The notes: a model not told the origin generated them from the letters alone. DNA of 64,000 bases from Vibrio ruber DSM 16370 (GCF_900163965.1 NZ_FULE01000037.1:1-64000); one strand, 5' to 3'. Positions 28,295-35,754 are shown, numbered from the stretch's first letter. Translations and numbers: made by a program.

Positions 28295-28318
28295 CGAGCC
28301 GCGGTTGCGGCTCGTTTT
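28295..28318 (+). terminator. Intrinsic terminator of module copy 2
   Basis: CGAGCCGC-GGTT-GCGGCTCG then TTTT, directly after the small ORF. Confidence 0.85.
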
Positions 28319-28503
28319 ACAATAGAAGGTGTAACTCGTCGGTTACGTCCCTGACCAAAGCGATACTACCACTCCCCGGATATTCACCTCAAGGGTCAGT
28401 GGCTGCGGGAAGCCGGGTTTGAGACCGGGACGAAGATCACCGTCAACATAACCACGGATTCATTGTGCTCTTCCGCGATATCAGTTGATTTGAAAAAATA
28501 AAA

Positions 28504-28538
28504 CAGTCGGGACTATTTGCCCGGCTGCTGTTTTTTTT
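28504..28538 (+). terminator. Second conserved terminator downstream of module copy 2
   Basis: CAGTCGGG faces CCCGGCTG, followed by a run of eight T. Equivalent stems follow copies 3 and 4 but not copy 1. It lies between the module and the minus-strand immunity gene. Confidence 0.75.
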
Positions 28539-28581
28539 GATGTTGTGAATGAGTTAATCAGGTTAGGGTGACCCTGTTAAT

Positions 28582-28809
28582 TTATTTGTAAGAAACAACC
28601 TTGGTAATAAGATTTTTACCATCTAAGTTCTTGTATTCTATTTTTATTTTCTTATAAAAATAAAATGAATCCCAAAAATGAGGTGTTATATTCTTCGTCA
28701 AATGCCCTCTAGAATCAGAATACAAACAGAATTCTTCCCCTGCTGTATTTTGAAAAATATATTCACAGCTATCTTCATCACTAACACATTTAAAAAAAAC
28801 ATCTTTCAT
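28582..28809 (-). CDS. Candidate immunity protein for orphan Rhs toxin 1
   Basis: 75 aa, AT-rich, no signal peptide, family not recognised. It begins MKDVFFKCVSDEDSCEYIF. It starts 9 nt after the stop of the orphan Rhs toxin cassette on the same strand, the standard position of cognate immunity genes in Rhs and CDI systems. The role is inferred from position, small size and low GC only. Confidence 0.6.
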   Translation of the reverse strand: MKDVFFKCVSDEDSCEYIFQNTAGEEFCLYSDSRGHLTKNITPHFWDSFYFYKKIKIEYKNLDGKNLITKVVSYK

Positions 28810-28818
28810 CTTTTTATC

Positions 28819-29682
28819 TCACTCAGTAACTATTCTTTTTCTTGGCATTTTATGAACACTAGAGAATATTACTTTCCCTTTATTTTCTAATGTCCAAAAT
28901 TCAACAAACGCTTGAGTACCACCACCCTTGTATAATTTCCCGGCTTTAGAAACCTGTGGTGCCACTTCACCAAGATATAACGTTGTTCCTTTTTTCATAG
29001 AAACGGAGGTGTAATGAGTCATCTGGTTATACGCTCCTCGGCCAAAATTCTTTAAAGCCAACAATTGTCTTGCTGCATATCGTGACTGCGGAATATTACC
29101 AATTGCCACATATGGACCTTGCGGATTAGAGCCCCCACCAGAAAACCGGTGCCCATCAACATCATCAAGAAGTTTTATTTTTACAGCTTTATCACCAGTA
29201 AATCCTTGCCCTGAACGATCAACTTCTCCAATGATTTCATATGACCCATCAGGAAGGTTATTAAGATGTTTTGCCAATACAGGATCAATATCACCTTTTG
29301 AAAGTCCACCACTCCCCGCACAATCCCCCACACACTGCGTCAACCCCAGCGGGTCAATCCAGCCCGTCGGATTTTTCACATACTGGTAGTTGTTTAAACC
29401 ACCTGCAAGCCCAATCGGGTCGGGGGTGATAAAACGTCCGGTGCTCGGGCTATAGTAACGGTGACGGTTGTAATGTAAACCCGTTTCTGCATCATAATAC
29501 TGCCCCTGAAAACGCAGCGGGCTGACGATTTCTGCCTTGCGCTGGTAAGCCACATTGCCGTAACTGTGGTAATCCACCGACCATGCCACGGCACCGGTGG
29601 CATCGGTGATTTCCAGTGGTGTGCCAATCTGGTCAAGGTGATAGAAATAAGGTGTGGCGTTGTCTGCCCCTTCACCGGTCAC
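28819..29682 (-). CDS. Orphan Rhs C-terminal toxin cassette 1 (no N-terminus)
   Basis: 287 codons from a GTG in the rhs core. Residues 2-114 match the end of the intact Rhs core almost exactly, up to GWIDPLGL, the conserved site after which the toxin tip begins. The following 173 residues are unique (VGDCAGSGG, then YEIIGEVDRSGQGF, YVAIGNIPQSRYAARQL, GGGTQAFVEFWTLE) and match no toxin family I can name. Core homology runs on to about 29917, where it meets CRISPR array 1. No start or secretion region remains, so this is probably a silent cassette usable only after recombination with the intact rhs. Confidence 0.8.
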   Translation of the reverse strand: MTGEGADNATPYFYHLDQIGTPLEITDATGAVAWSVDYHSYGNVAYQRKAEIVSPLRFQGQYYDAETGLHYNRHRYYSPSTGRFITPDPIGLAGGLNNYQYVKNPTGWIDPLGLTQCVGDCAGSGGLSKGDIDPVLAKHLNNLPDGSYEIIGEVDRSGQGFTGDKAVKIKLLDDVDGHRFSGGGSNPQGPYVAIGNIPQSRYAARQLLALKNFGRGAYNQMTHYTSVSMKKGTTLYLGEVAPQVSKAGKLYKGGGTQAFVEFWTLENKGKVIFSSVHKMPRKRIVTE

Positions 29683-29919
29683 CAGTGCCAGCGGTTTAAA
29701 GCTGCCGTACTCGTACAGATAAGTCTGGTAGTGGTGCTCACCCGACTCTGCCAGCAGTTTATCCCCCTGCCACAGAAATTCAGTTTGCCGGGTTTGCCCG
29801 GTTTTGTCGGTAACCGCTTTATGAATCCGTCTGCCGAACGCATCATATCGGTATTCAGCGCTGCTGCCGTCGGGCTTTTCAACTTTGATAAGCCGGTGCT
29901 GACAGTCATAATCAAGATT

Positions 29920-30496
29920 GGTTCATCCCCGTGTGTACGGGGAACACCACATCAAACCCTCGAATAGCCCCGTCAGCCGCGGTTCATCCCCGTGTGTACG
30001 GGGAACACTCCCGTATGTTTTATTCGATGCCCCCTGACTTCGGTTCATCCCCGTGTGTACGGGGAACACTGGAAAGTACGGCGCTGAGAAGTTAGGAATT
30101 GCGGTTCATCCCCGTGTGTACGGGGAACACTGGAAAGTACGGCGCTGAGAAGTTAGGAATTGCGGTTCATCCCCGTGTGTACGGGGAACACGATTTTTAT
30201 CAGCGTGTTTCAAGCTGTTTTTGAGGTTCATCCCCGTGTGTACGGGGAACACGCCACACCACCACCCACGCGGGCAATCAATTCCGGTTCATCCCCGTGT
30301 GTACGGGGAACACTACGTTACAGTTTGCTGCGGTGCAAATTTAATCGGTTCATCCCCGTGTGTACGGGGAACACATGGCTGATATCAGTCGTTTTGTTGA
30401 TGTTCGCGGTTCATCCCCGTGTGTACGGGGAACACACCAAGCTGCCGAGATTGGCCGGACAACAACGCGGTTCATCCCCGTGTGTACGGGGAACAC
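29920..30496 (-). CRISPR. Type I-E CRISPR array 1 (10 repeats, 9 spacers)
   Basis: Ten identical 28-base repeats (29 with a usually conserved extra base) at a 61-base period, starting 29920, 29981, 30042, 30103, 30164, 30225, 30286, 30347, 30408 and 30469. Read on the minus strand they begin GTGTTCCCCG and end GGGGATGAACC(G), the type I-E pattern with a CCCCGT/ACGGGG stem. Spacers are 32-33 bases. Spacers 3 and 4 (30070 and 30131) are identical. Orientation puts the leader at the high-coordinate side and the oldest end at 29920, which is fused to an rhs core fragment. No cas gene is in the window. Confidence 0.97.
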
Positions 30497-30642
30497 TCCA
30501 AATATAGGTCATTGATCAATAAAAAGAAATTTCATCATTAACAATCTACCAACATTTTAAAGAACAAAAATCATCTTTCCAAAGTGCTACAACTGGATTG
30601 AATTTTATCAATTTCAGACAATCATCGGCTGATTATTTTTAG
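30497..30642 (-). promoter_or_regulatory. CRISPR leader 1
   Basis: AT-rich 146 bases between the newest repeat of array 1 and module copy 3, nearly identical to the leader of array 2. On the minus strand it ends CCTATATTTGGA directly before the first repeat. It should carry the array promoter and integration-guiding signals. It is divergent from the C4-module promoter, which starts about 150 bases away. Confidence 0.8.
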
Positions 30643-30956
30643 AACCCACACCCAAAATCTCATACTTTTTTCATACTTTTATTTTCCCAAAAACAGATAA
30701 CCTACCCTCTGCACTGGCAAAATCCGGTGCCGGGCGTAGGAACCCGCAACAACTCACAGCATATGGATTGCCAACATCATTTGGGTTTTCTATTATGTAC
30801 GGCCTCAGCACATCTGAATTATGGTGAGCTGGACAAGGCAGCCTTGGCTGGCCGTATCGTGAGTGCGGTATTCCTACACCTTGTTTCAGTTCGCCACTCA
30901 GAGCGTAGGAACTTTGTGTGGCGGTATTTCAAAATAACTCACGGAGTCTCTGCACT
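30643..30956 (+). promoter_or_regulatory. Leader of module copy 3 (C4-type antisense control region)
   Basis: Site A is ACTCAC at 30752-30757 and site C is ACTCACG at 30937-30943, overlapping the start of CGGAGT. Both are complementary to segment B (CGTGAGT, 30858-30864). The stem presenting the second GTAGGAA is closed by CGCCAC/GTGGCG here, versus TCACCAC/GTGGTGA in copy 2, a compensatory change that supports the fold. Most diverged leader body of copies 2-4. Confidence 0.78.
30799..30887 (+). ncRNA. C4-type antisense RNA, copy 3
   Basis: Same two-stem architecture; the second stem is GCAGCC-TTG-GCTGGC-like, not TTCG-capped. Segment B CGTGAGT is followed by TTCCTAC. Ends are approximate. 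Confidence 0.68.
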
Positions 30957-31154
30957 ATGTACGAAACCATCCCTTACAATCACGAGTTTGCCCAAAAAGC
31001 CCGCGAATATTTGCGTCAGTTAGAAGAAATATTCGAAGCCGAACAGCGGCACAACAGTCAAGAGCTACGCAACGTACTGCTGTATCTGAATAATCTGATT
31101 ACCACTCATTATGTGCGCTACCATCAAGAGATTGACGGGGAGGATTTGGTGTAG
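30957..31154 (+). CDS. Small conserved protein of the C4-RNA module, copy 3
   Basis: 65 aa, MYETIPYNHEFAQ to HQEIDGEDLV, identical in protein to copy 4. The ribosome site is CGGAGT, a little weaker than in copies 1 and 2, and partly within antisense target C. The family is unknown. Confidence 0.75.
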   Translation: MYETIPYNHEFAQKAREYLRQLEEIFEAEQRHNSQELRNVLLYLNNLITTHYVRYHQEIDGEDLV

Positions 31155-31175
31155 TTAATGGGTTTATTTGGATTT

Positions 31176-31199
31176 CGAGCCGCGGTTGTGGCTCGTTTT
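31176..31199 (+). terminator. Intrinsic terminator of module copy 3
   Basis: CGAGCCGC-GGTT-GTGGCTCG then TTTT; one G-U pair compared with copy 2. Confidence 0.82.
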
Positions 31200-31311
31200 G
31201 AAATATAAGATGTAACTAGTCGGCTATGTCCCTACCGGGACGAGGATCACCGTCAATATCACAGCGGACTGTATTGTGCTAGCCACCAACATCAGTTGAT
31301 ATGAATGAAAA

Positions 31312-31349
31312 CAGCCGGGGCTATTTTTATCCCGGCTGCTGTTTTTTTT
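31312..31349 (+). terminator. Second conserved terminator downstream of module copy 3
   Basis: CAGCCGGG and CCCGGCTG around an AT-rich loop, with a T-run at 31342-31349. Confidence 0.75.
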
Positions 31350-31396
31350 GAGGTGGGGTGAGTTGGATTAGAGTCATTAAAGAGCTATAAAAACCA

Positions 31397-31624
31397 TCAT
31401 GAATATATACTAATAATATCCTGAATTGTTTTAATATCATCCGAAGAAAGTGTAACATCTTTAAAAATAGGCCAAATAATTCGCCCGGGGATACAACCAT
31501 GTAATGAACTAATCGTTTTAATACCTATTATTTTATCTGTATCATTATCTATATAATTGTCTATCATATAGATAAGAACTTTTAGAGCATATGCTTCATC
31601 ATTCAGTCTTGAATTATCTATCAT
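31397..31624 (-). CDS. Candidate immunity protein for orphan Rhs toxin 2
   Basis: 75 aa beginning MIDNSRLNDEAYALKVLIYM and rich in Ile and Asp. The open frame extends much further upstream, but ATG 31624 is the likely start because it lies one base after the toxin cassette stop; the upstream extension is a shadow of the toxin gene. The family is not recognised. Role inferred from position and size. Confidence 0.6.
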   Translation of the reverse strand: MIDNSRLNDEAYALKVLIYMIDNYIDNDTDKIIGIKTISSLHGCIPGRIIWPIFKDVTLSSDDIKTIQDIISIYS

Positions 31625-31625
31625 C

Positions 31626-32615
31626 TTATTTCTCCGGGATAATGTCCACTTTGTCATAAGTAACCAGTCGTCTATCTGCATGCAACTGGACAGCACCACC
31701 ATCACCATATATTCTGTACGCTTCAGCGAAGGGTTCAAGCTTGCCACTAGCTGGATTATCTCCCCCCCAAAATGGGACTCGCACTTTTGGTACACCATCT
31801 TCATATAACTGTAATGTATCAAAGGTACCTCGAATTCTAGCATCAGACCAAGACCCAGGACCATTTACATCAGGTCCTACTTTAGGACCCTTGATTTGGA
31901 AAGCATCTAATGCATCTTCTGCTGTATCAAATTTCTCAAATCCAAAATATGTAGGGTTGCCAGTTTTAGTCTCTAACATTTTGTTTCCCCACTCAAAGAT
32001 ACTTCCGTCATCGTTATATAATCGTTCATATCTATAAGCTGTAGATGGCAACGTAGAAGACGGCCCTGATGGCCCTACATAGAAGTCTGGTTTAGAAGAG
32101 GAAGTATTACCACCCGGACAACTCCCCACACACTGCGTCAACCCCAGCGGGTCAATCCACCCCGTTGGATTTTTTACATACTGGTAGTTGTTTAAACCAC
32201 CTGCCAAACCTATCGGGTCGGGGGTGATAAAGCGTCCGGTGCTCGGGCTATAGTAACGGTGACGGTTGTAATGTAAACCCGTTTCTGCATCATAATACTG
32301 CCCCTGAAAACGCAGCGGGCTGACGATTTCTGCCTTGCGCTGGTAAGCCACATTGCCGTAACTGTGGTAATCCACCGACCATGCCACGGCACCGGTGGCA
32401 TCGGTGATTTCCAGTGGTGTGCCAATCTGGTCAAGATGATAGAAATAAGGTGTGGCGTTGTCTGCCCCTTCACCGGTCACCAGTGCCAGCGGTTTAAAGC
32501 TGCCGTACTCGTACAGATAGGTCTGGTAGTGGTGCTCACCCAACCGGCCCAGCTCATCATACTGAAAATGACTGGTCAACGCGCCCTGCGTGCGGCGGGT
32601 TTCCAGACCGCTCAC
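31626..32615 (-). CDS. Orphan Rhs C-terminal toxin cassette 2 (internally deleted core)
   Basis: 329 codons from an internal GTG. Residues 1-25 match one YD-repeat stretch of the intact Rhs core ([20 protein letters not shown]). They join in frame to [13 protein letters not shown], which in the intact protein lies over 100 residues later, so a clean in-frame deletion between YD repeats occurred. The core ends GWIDPLGL, then comes a 170-residue tip with PDFYVGPSGPSS, RIRGTFDTLQLYEDG and EPFAEAYRIYGDGGAVQ. I cannot assign an activity. Core homology continues to about 32696 and meets CRISPR array 2. Confidence 0.78.
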   Translation of the reverse strand: MSGLETRRTQGALTSHFQYDELGRLGEHHYQTYLYEYGSFKPLALVTGEGADNATPYFYHLDQIGTPLEITDATGAVAWSVDYHSYGNVAYQRKAEIVSPLRFQGQYYDAETGLHYNRHRYYSPSTGRFITPDPIGLAGGLNNYQYVKNPTGWIDPLGLTQCVGSCPGGNTSSSKPDFYVGPSGPSSTLPSTAYRYERLYNDDGSIFEWGNKMLETKTGNPTYFGFEKFDTAEDALDAFQIKGPKVGPDVNGPGSWSDARIRGTFDTLQLYEDGVPKVRVPFWGGDNPASGKLEPFAEAYRIYGDGGAVQLHADRRLVTYDKVDIIPEK

Positions 32616-32696
32616 CTGATATTGGTGTTGCGTCAGACAATGCCCGTTCAGGCTGACCTGCTGCAGCCGCCCGTGCTGAAATTGATAATCAAGATT

Positions 32697-33151
32697 GGTT
32701 CATCCCCGTGTGTACGGGGAACACTAGCAGCAAGACGCCAATAAAATAACCATTGGCGGTTCATCCCCGTGTGTACGGGGAACACCATAAGCAAATCAAA
32801 GTGGATCATGGCGGCTTCGGTTCATCCCCGTGTGTACGGGGAACACTCTGTCATTTACGCACCGGTGAATTCGCCAGACGGTTCATCCCCGTGTGTACGG
32901 GGAACACTACATCCCATCTCATCACAGACCCCCGCCTAACGGTTCATCCCCGTGTGTACGGGGAACACGCTCTCAAGTTGATCATGATGGGGTAGTCACT
33001 CGGTTCATCCCCGTGTGTACGGGGAACACACATGGCAAAGTGGTAACCACTTGCGGTTTAACGGTTCATCCCCGTGTGTACGGGGAACACTACATCATAC
33101 AGGTGCTCTCCCGTCGCCCATGCGGTTCATCCCCGTGTGTACGGGGAACAC
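32697..33151 (-). CRISPR. Type I-E CRISPR array 2 (8 repeats, 7 spacers)
   Basis: Eight repeats identical to those of array 1, starting 32697, 32758, 32819, 32880, 32941, 33002, 33063 and 33124 (61-base period). All seven spacers differ from each other and from array 1. The leader is on the high-coordinate side. The oldest end joins an rhs core fragment through the same AATCAAGATT sequence as array 1, but at a different point of the rhs core. No cas genes nearby. Confidence 0.97.
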
Positions 33152-33297
33152 TCCAAATATAGATTATTGAACAATAAAAAGAAATTTCATCATTAACAAT
33201 CTACCAACATTTTAAAGAACAAAAATCATCTTTCCAAAGTGCTGCAACTGGATTGAATTTTATCAATTTCAGATAATCATCGGCTGATTATTTTTAG
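33152..33297 (-). promoter_or_regulatory. CRISPR leader 2
   Basis: 146 bases, only a few substitutions from leader 1, ending on the minus strand ATCTATATTTGGA before the first repeat. It is divergent from module copy 4. The matched leader-module arrangement at both arrays shows that array, leader and module were duplicated as one unit. Confidence 0.8.
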
Positions 33298-33614
33298 AAC
33301 CCACACCCAAAATCTCATACTTTTTTCATACTTTTATTTTCCGAAAAACAGATAACCTACCCTCTGCACTGGCAAAATCCGGTGCCGGGCGTAGGAACCC
33401 GCTCACAAGACTCCAAGTATTATAGGTTGCTAACTTTTAGTTGGTTTTTTACTATATGCGGCCTCAGCACATCTGAATTATGGTGAGCTGGGCAAGGCAG
33501 CCTTGGCTGACCGTGTCTTGGAGAGCGGTATTCCTACACCTTGTTCCAGTTCACCACCCGAGTGTAGGAACTCTTGTGGTGAGTTTATTTTCATCATTCT
33601 CCAAGGAATCAACT
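33298..33614 (+). promoter_or_regulatory. Leader of module copy 4 (C4-type antisense control region)
   Basis: Site A is CTCCAAG at 33411-33417 and site C is TCTCCAAG at 33598-33605, running into AAGGA. Both match the complement of segment B (CTTGGAGA, 33517-33524). The bases around the sites are otherwise close to copy 2, so the specificity segments were exchanged or drifted in a coordinated way. Confidence 0.78.
33458..33546 (+). ncRNA. C4-type antisense RNA, copy 4
   Basis: Two stem-loops as in the other copies, then B segment CTTGGAGA and TTCCTAC. Ends are approximate. Confidence 0.68.
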
Positions 33615-33812
33615 ATGTACGAAACCATTCCTTATAATCACGAGTTCGCCCAAAAAGCCCGTGAATATTTGCGTCAGTTAGAAGAAATATTCGAAGCCGA
33701 ACAGCGGCACAACAGTCAAGAACTACGCAACGTACTGCTGTATCTGAATAATCTGATTACCACTCATTATGTGCGCTACCATCAAGAGATTGACGGGGAG
33801 GATTTGGTGTAG
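33615..33812 (+). CDS. Small conserved protein of the C4-RNA module, copy 4
   Basis: 65 aa, identical in protein to copy 3 despite a different antisense specificity and several silent changes. AAGGA lies about 7 nt before the ATG. Identical protein under differently keyed RNA control is the central oddity of the family. Confidence 0.75.
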   Translation: MYETIPYNHEFAQKAREYLRQLEEIFEAEQRHNSQELRNVLLYLNNLITTHYVRYHQEIDGEDLV

Positions 33813-33837
33813 TTAATTGGTTTGTTTATTTGGATTT

Positions 33838-33861
33838 CGAGCCGCAATTGCGGCTCGTTTT
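33838..33861 (+). terminator. Intrinsic terminator of module copy 4
   Basis: CGAGCCGC-AATT-GCGGCTCG then TTTT. The loop differs in each copy while the stem is kept. Confidence 0.85.
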
Positions 33862-33977
33862 GGAATATAAGGTGTAACTCGTCAGCTACAGCTACATCAC
33901 TCGATCAGAGCGAAGACTACCGTCAACATCTGAGGCTGTATTATGCTCATCCCCGACATCAGTTGATATGAAATAAA

Positions 33978-34011
33978 ACAGCCGGGGCTATTTTTGCCCC
34001 GGCTGTTTTTT
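33978..34011 (+). terminator. Second conserved terminator downstream of module copy 4
   Basis: CAGCCGGGGC and GCCCCGGCTG around a T-rich loop, then a T-run. Confidence 0.78.
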
Positions 34012-34057
34012 AAGGAGATACAAATGTGTCAACCGAGTTTGAATCCCTGTTAATCCA

Positions 34058-34270
34058 TCAACCAAAATGAAAGAAAATTTCTTTAATCAATCGACCATCC
34101 AGTTCATTATCGACTTTCACAGAATCTTTTTTCATCTCATGTAATATATACTTCGCAATAGGATTTTTACTATTTTTAACTTCGTTGATAAGATGATTTT
34201 TCCTATTTTCATCGAAGTAGTACTTATCCAATAGATATATTATGTTTTTATCCAACTCTTGTTTATCCAT
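34058..34270 (-). CDS. Displaced orphan immunity-like protein
   Basis: 70 aa, charged and helical, starting MDKQELDKNIIYLLDKYYF. It starts 3 nt after the stop of a truncated toxin-tail frame (34274-34414), the same geometry as toxin/immunity pairs in this island. I infer that it is the immunity gene of an older Rhs tip displaced when cassette 3 arrived. Keeping orphan immunity would protect against siblings still firing the old toxin. Family not recognised. Confidence 0.5.
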   Translation of the reverse strand: MDKQELDKNIIYLLDKYYFDENRKNHLINEVKNSKNPIAKYILHEMKKDSVKVDNELDGRLIKEIFFHFG

Positions 34271-34273
34271 AAA

Positions 34274-34414
34274 TTATTCTTCTATAACTTTCACTGTTCC
34301 AAACTTGATCATAGGCTTATTTGACATATCAAGTGGAATTTCTTGGGGATAGTTACTGAAAACTAAATAAGTTATATCCCGGCAGATGCTGGGATATTTA
34401 TATGCATATGTTAA
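34274..34414 (-). pseudogene. Tail of a displaced Rhs toxin tip
   Basis: A start-less open frame of about 46 codons ending in TAA, in phase with and directly after the stop of the upstream immunity gene. It reads ICRDITYLVFSNYPQEIPLD followed by MSNKPMIKFGTVKVIEE. It shows protein-like composition and lies immediately before the orphan immunity gene. I interpret it as the last residues of a former Rhs C-terminal toxin. Confidence 0.45.
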
Positions 34415-34849
34415 TTATTTCCCATCCCAAAACCAAACTTCGATTTTTTTAGGATCTACATTAATAATTTCAGTATTATAGGACACATTTTTTAATTCAC
34501 TACCATCCATGAACCTTGGATATTCAACATTATTAATGAATTTATTATAATCCAACTTACCACAACAAGGACATGGAGGAATAGATAATAAAAATCTACT
34601 TATCTTGTCCCTGCAATATTTTCTGTAGCTCTCACCAGATGAAGGAATATTAGCGGGCAAATTTTCAGACAATATAAAATTCAGTCTTCCATTTACCCAA
34701 ACAATAGTATGACAATGTTTACATTGCGCACCGACAGAGCAGCTATCATGACATAAGAAAAAGTTGAGCCCATGCCTTTCCATACCTTTAATTTTGACAG
34801 GCTGAATTTCTAATTCATACGCACTTTTTAAAACTAGCTTACTCATCAT
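34415..34849 (-). CDS. Candidate immunity protein for orphan Rhs toxin 3 (zinc-ribbon-like)
   Basis: 144 aa. Cysteine clusters CHDSC with CKHC, and CPCCGK about 50 residues later, look like a zinc ribbon. It starts at ATG 34849 or 34846, overlapping the end of toxin cassette 3 by 4 nt, typical of cognate immunity genes. The family is not recognised; the role rests on position. Confidence 0.6.
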   Translation of the reverse strand: MMSKLVLKSAYELEIQPVKIKGMERHGLNFFLCHDSCSVGAQCKHCHTIVWVNGRLNFILSENLPANIPSSGESYRKYCRDKISRFLLSIPPCPCCGKLDYNKFINNVEYPRFMDGSELKNVSYNTEIINVDPKKIEVWFWDGK

Positions 34850-35754
34850 TTAATCCTTTTATCAAAAATAAGCTTAACATTACTAGCATCATACTTTCCA
34901 CCAAATAAAACAATAGCTTTATTATTGCCAACAGTTTTTCGTGTACTTGAATATAAAATACCGTTATACCCGGTATCATATGCTTGATTCGCTATTTGGT
35001 TTGTATATCCATAAATAGCATCCGCTTGTATTTGATTATCAACTGTAGACATTAACATTTTTGGATCTATATTCATTTTTTTTAGGATATTTGAATCAGT
35101 TAAATCCAATACATTATCAATTTTAACATCGGCTAAATATAAAGATTTACCTGTAATATTTTTACGAACTTCATTATATGAAGTAGCAACATTTTCTCCT
35201 AAATAAACATCACCACCAGTGTTACGATATGCGGGATCTGAAAATCTATACTTAGCAGTAGGATTTGTACTTAATGCCGGAAAATTGGGATCATAGATCT
35301 TACGCCCATCCATCTGAACAGTGACGCCATGTCCAGCGACAACATTTGGAGCATTACCACCATTTGTACCATTAGGATCATTAGCACCCGGACAATCCCC
35401 CACACACTGACTCAACCCCAGCGGGTCAATCCACCCCGTCGGATTTTTCACATACTGGTAGTTGTTTAAACCACCTGCAAGCCCTATCGGGTCGGGGGTG
35501 ATAAAGCGTCCGGTGCTCGGGCTATAGTAACGGTGACGGTTGTAATGTAAACCCGTTTCTGCATCATAATACTGCCCCTGAAAACGCAGCGGGCTGACGA
35601 TTTCTGCCTTGCGCTGATAAGCCACATTGCCGTAACTGTGGTAATCCACCGACCATGCCACGGCACCGGTGGCATCGGTAATTTCCAGCGGCGTGCCAAT
35701 CTGGTCAAGGTGATAGAAATAAGGTGTGGCGTTGTCTGCTCCTTCACCGGTCAC
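34846..35754 (-). CDS. Orphan Rhs C-terminal toxin cassette 3 (RES-like tip)
   Basis: 302 codons from an internal GTG. Residues 2-114 are Rhs core to GWIDPLGL. The 188-residue tip contains YRFSDPAYRNTGGDVYLGEN followed by ATSYNEVRKN, NVLDLTDSNILKKM and YNGILYSSTRKTVGNNKAI. This spacing of Arg, Tyr, Glu and the YxS...N motif resembles RES-domain NAD+-degrading toxins, but the assignment is by eye. Core homology ends near 35896 at an unrelated sequence rather than a CRISPR array. No secretion region, so probably silent. Confidence 0.72.
   Translation of the reverse strand: MTGEGADNATPYFYHLDQIGTPLEITDATGAVAWSVDYHSYGNVAYQRKAEIVSPLRFQGQYYDAETGLHYNRHRYYSPSTGRFITPDPIGLAGGLNNYQYVKNPTGWIDPLGLSQCVGDCPGANDPNGTNGGNAPNVVAGHGVTVQMDGRKIYDPNFPALSTNPTAKYRFSDPAYRNTGGDVYLGENVATSYNEVRKNITGKSLYLADVKIDNVLDLTDSNILKKMNIDPKMLMSTVDNQIQADAIYGYTNQIANQAYDTGYNGILYSSTRKTVGNNKAIVLFGGKYDASNVKLIFDKRIK

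Noticed and set aside
31628..31864. N-terminal extension of the immunity-2 frame
   Set aside because: It overlaps the toxin cassette; the ATG one base after the toxin stop fits the pattern of the other pairs.
30160..33162. Plus-strand frames with repeated FIPVCTGNT and VHPRVYGEH segments
   Set aside because: They are translations of the CRISPR repeats and spacers, not proteins.
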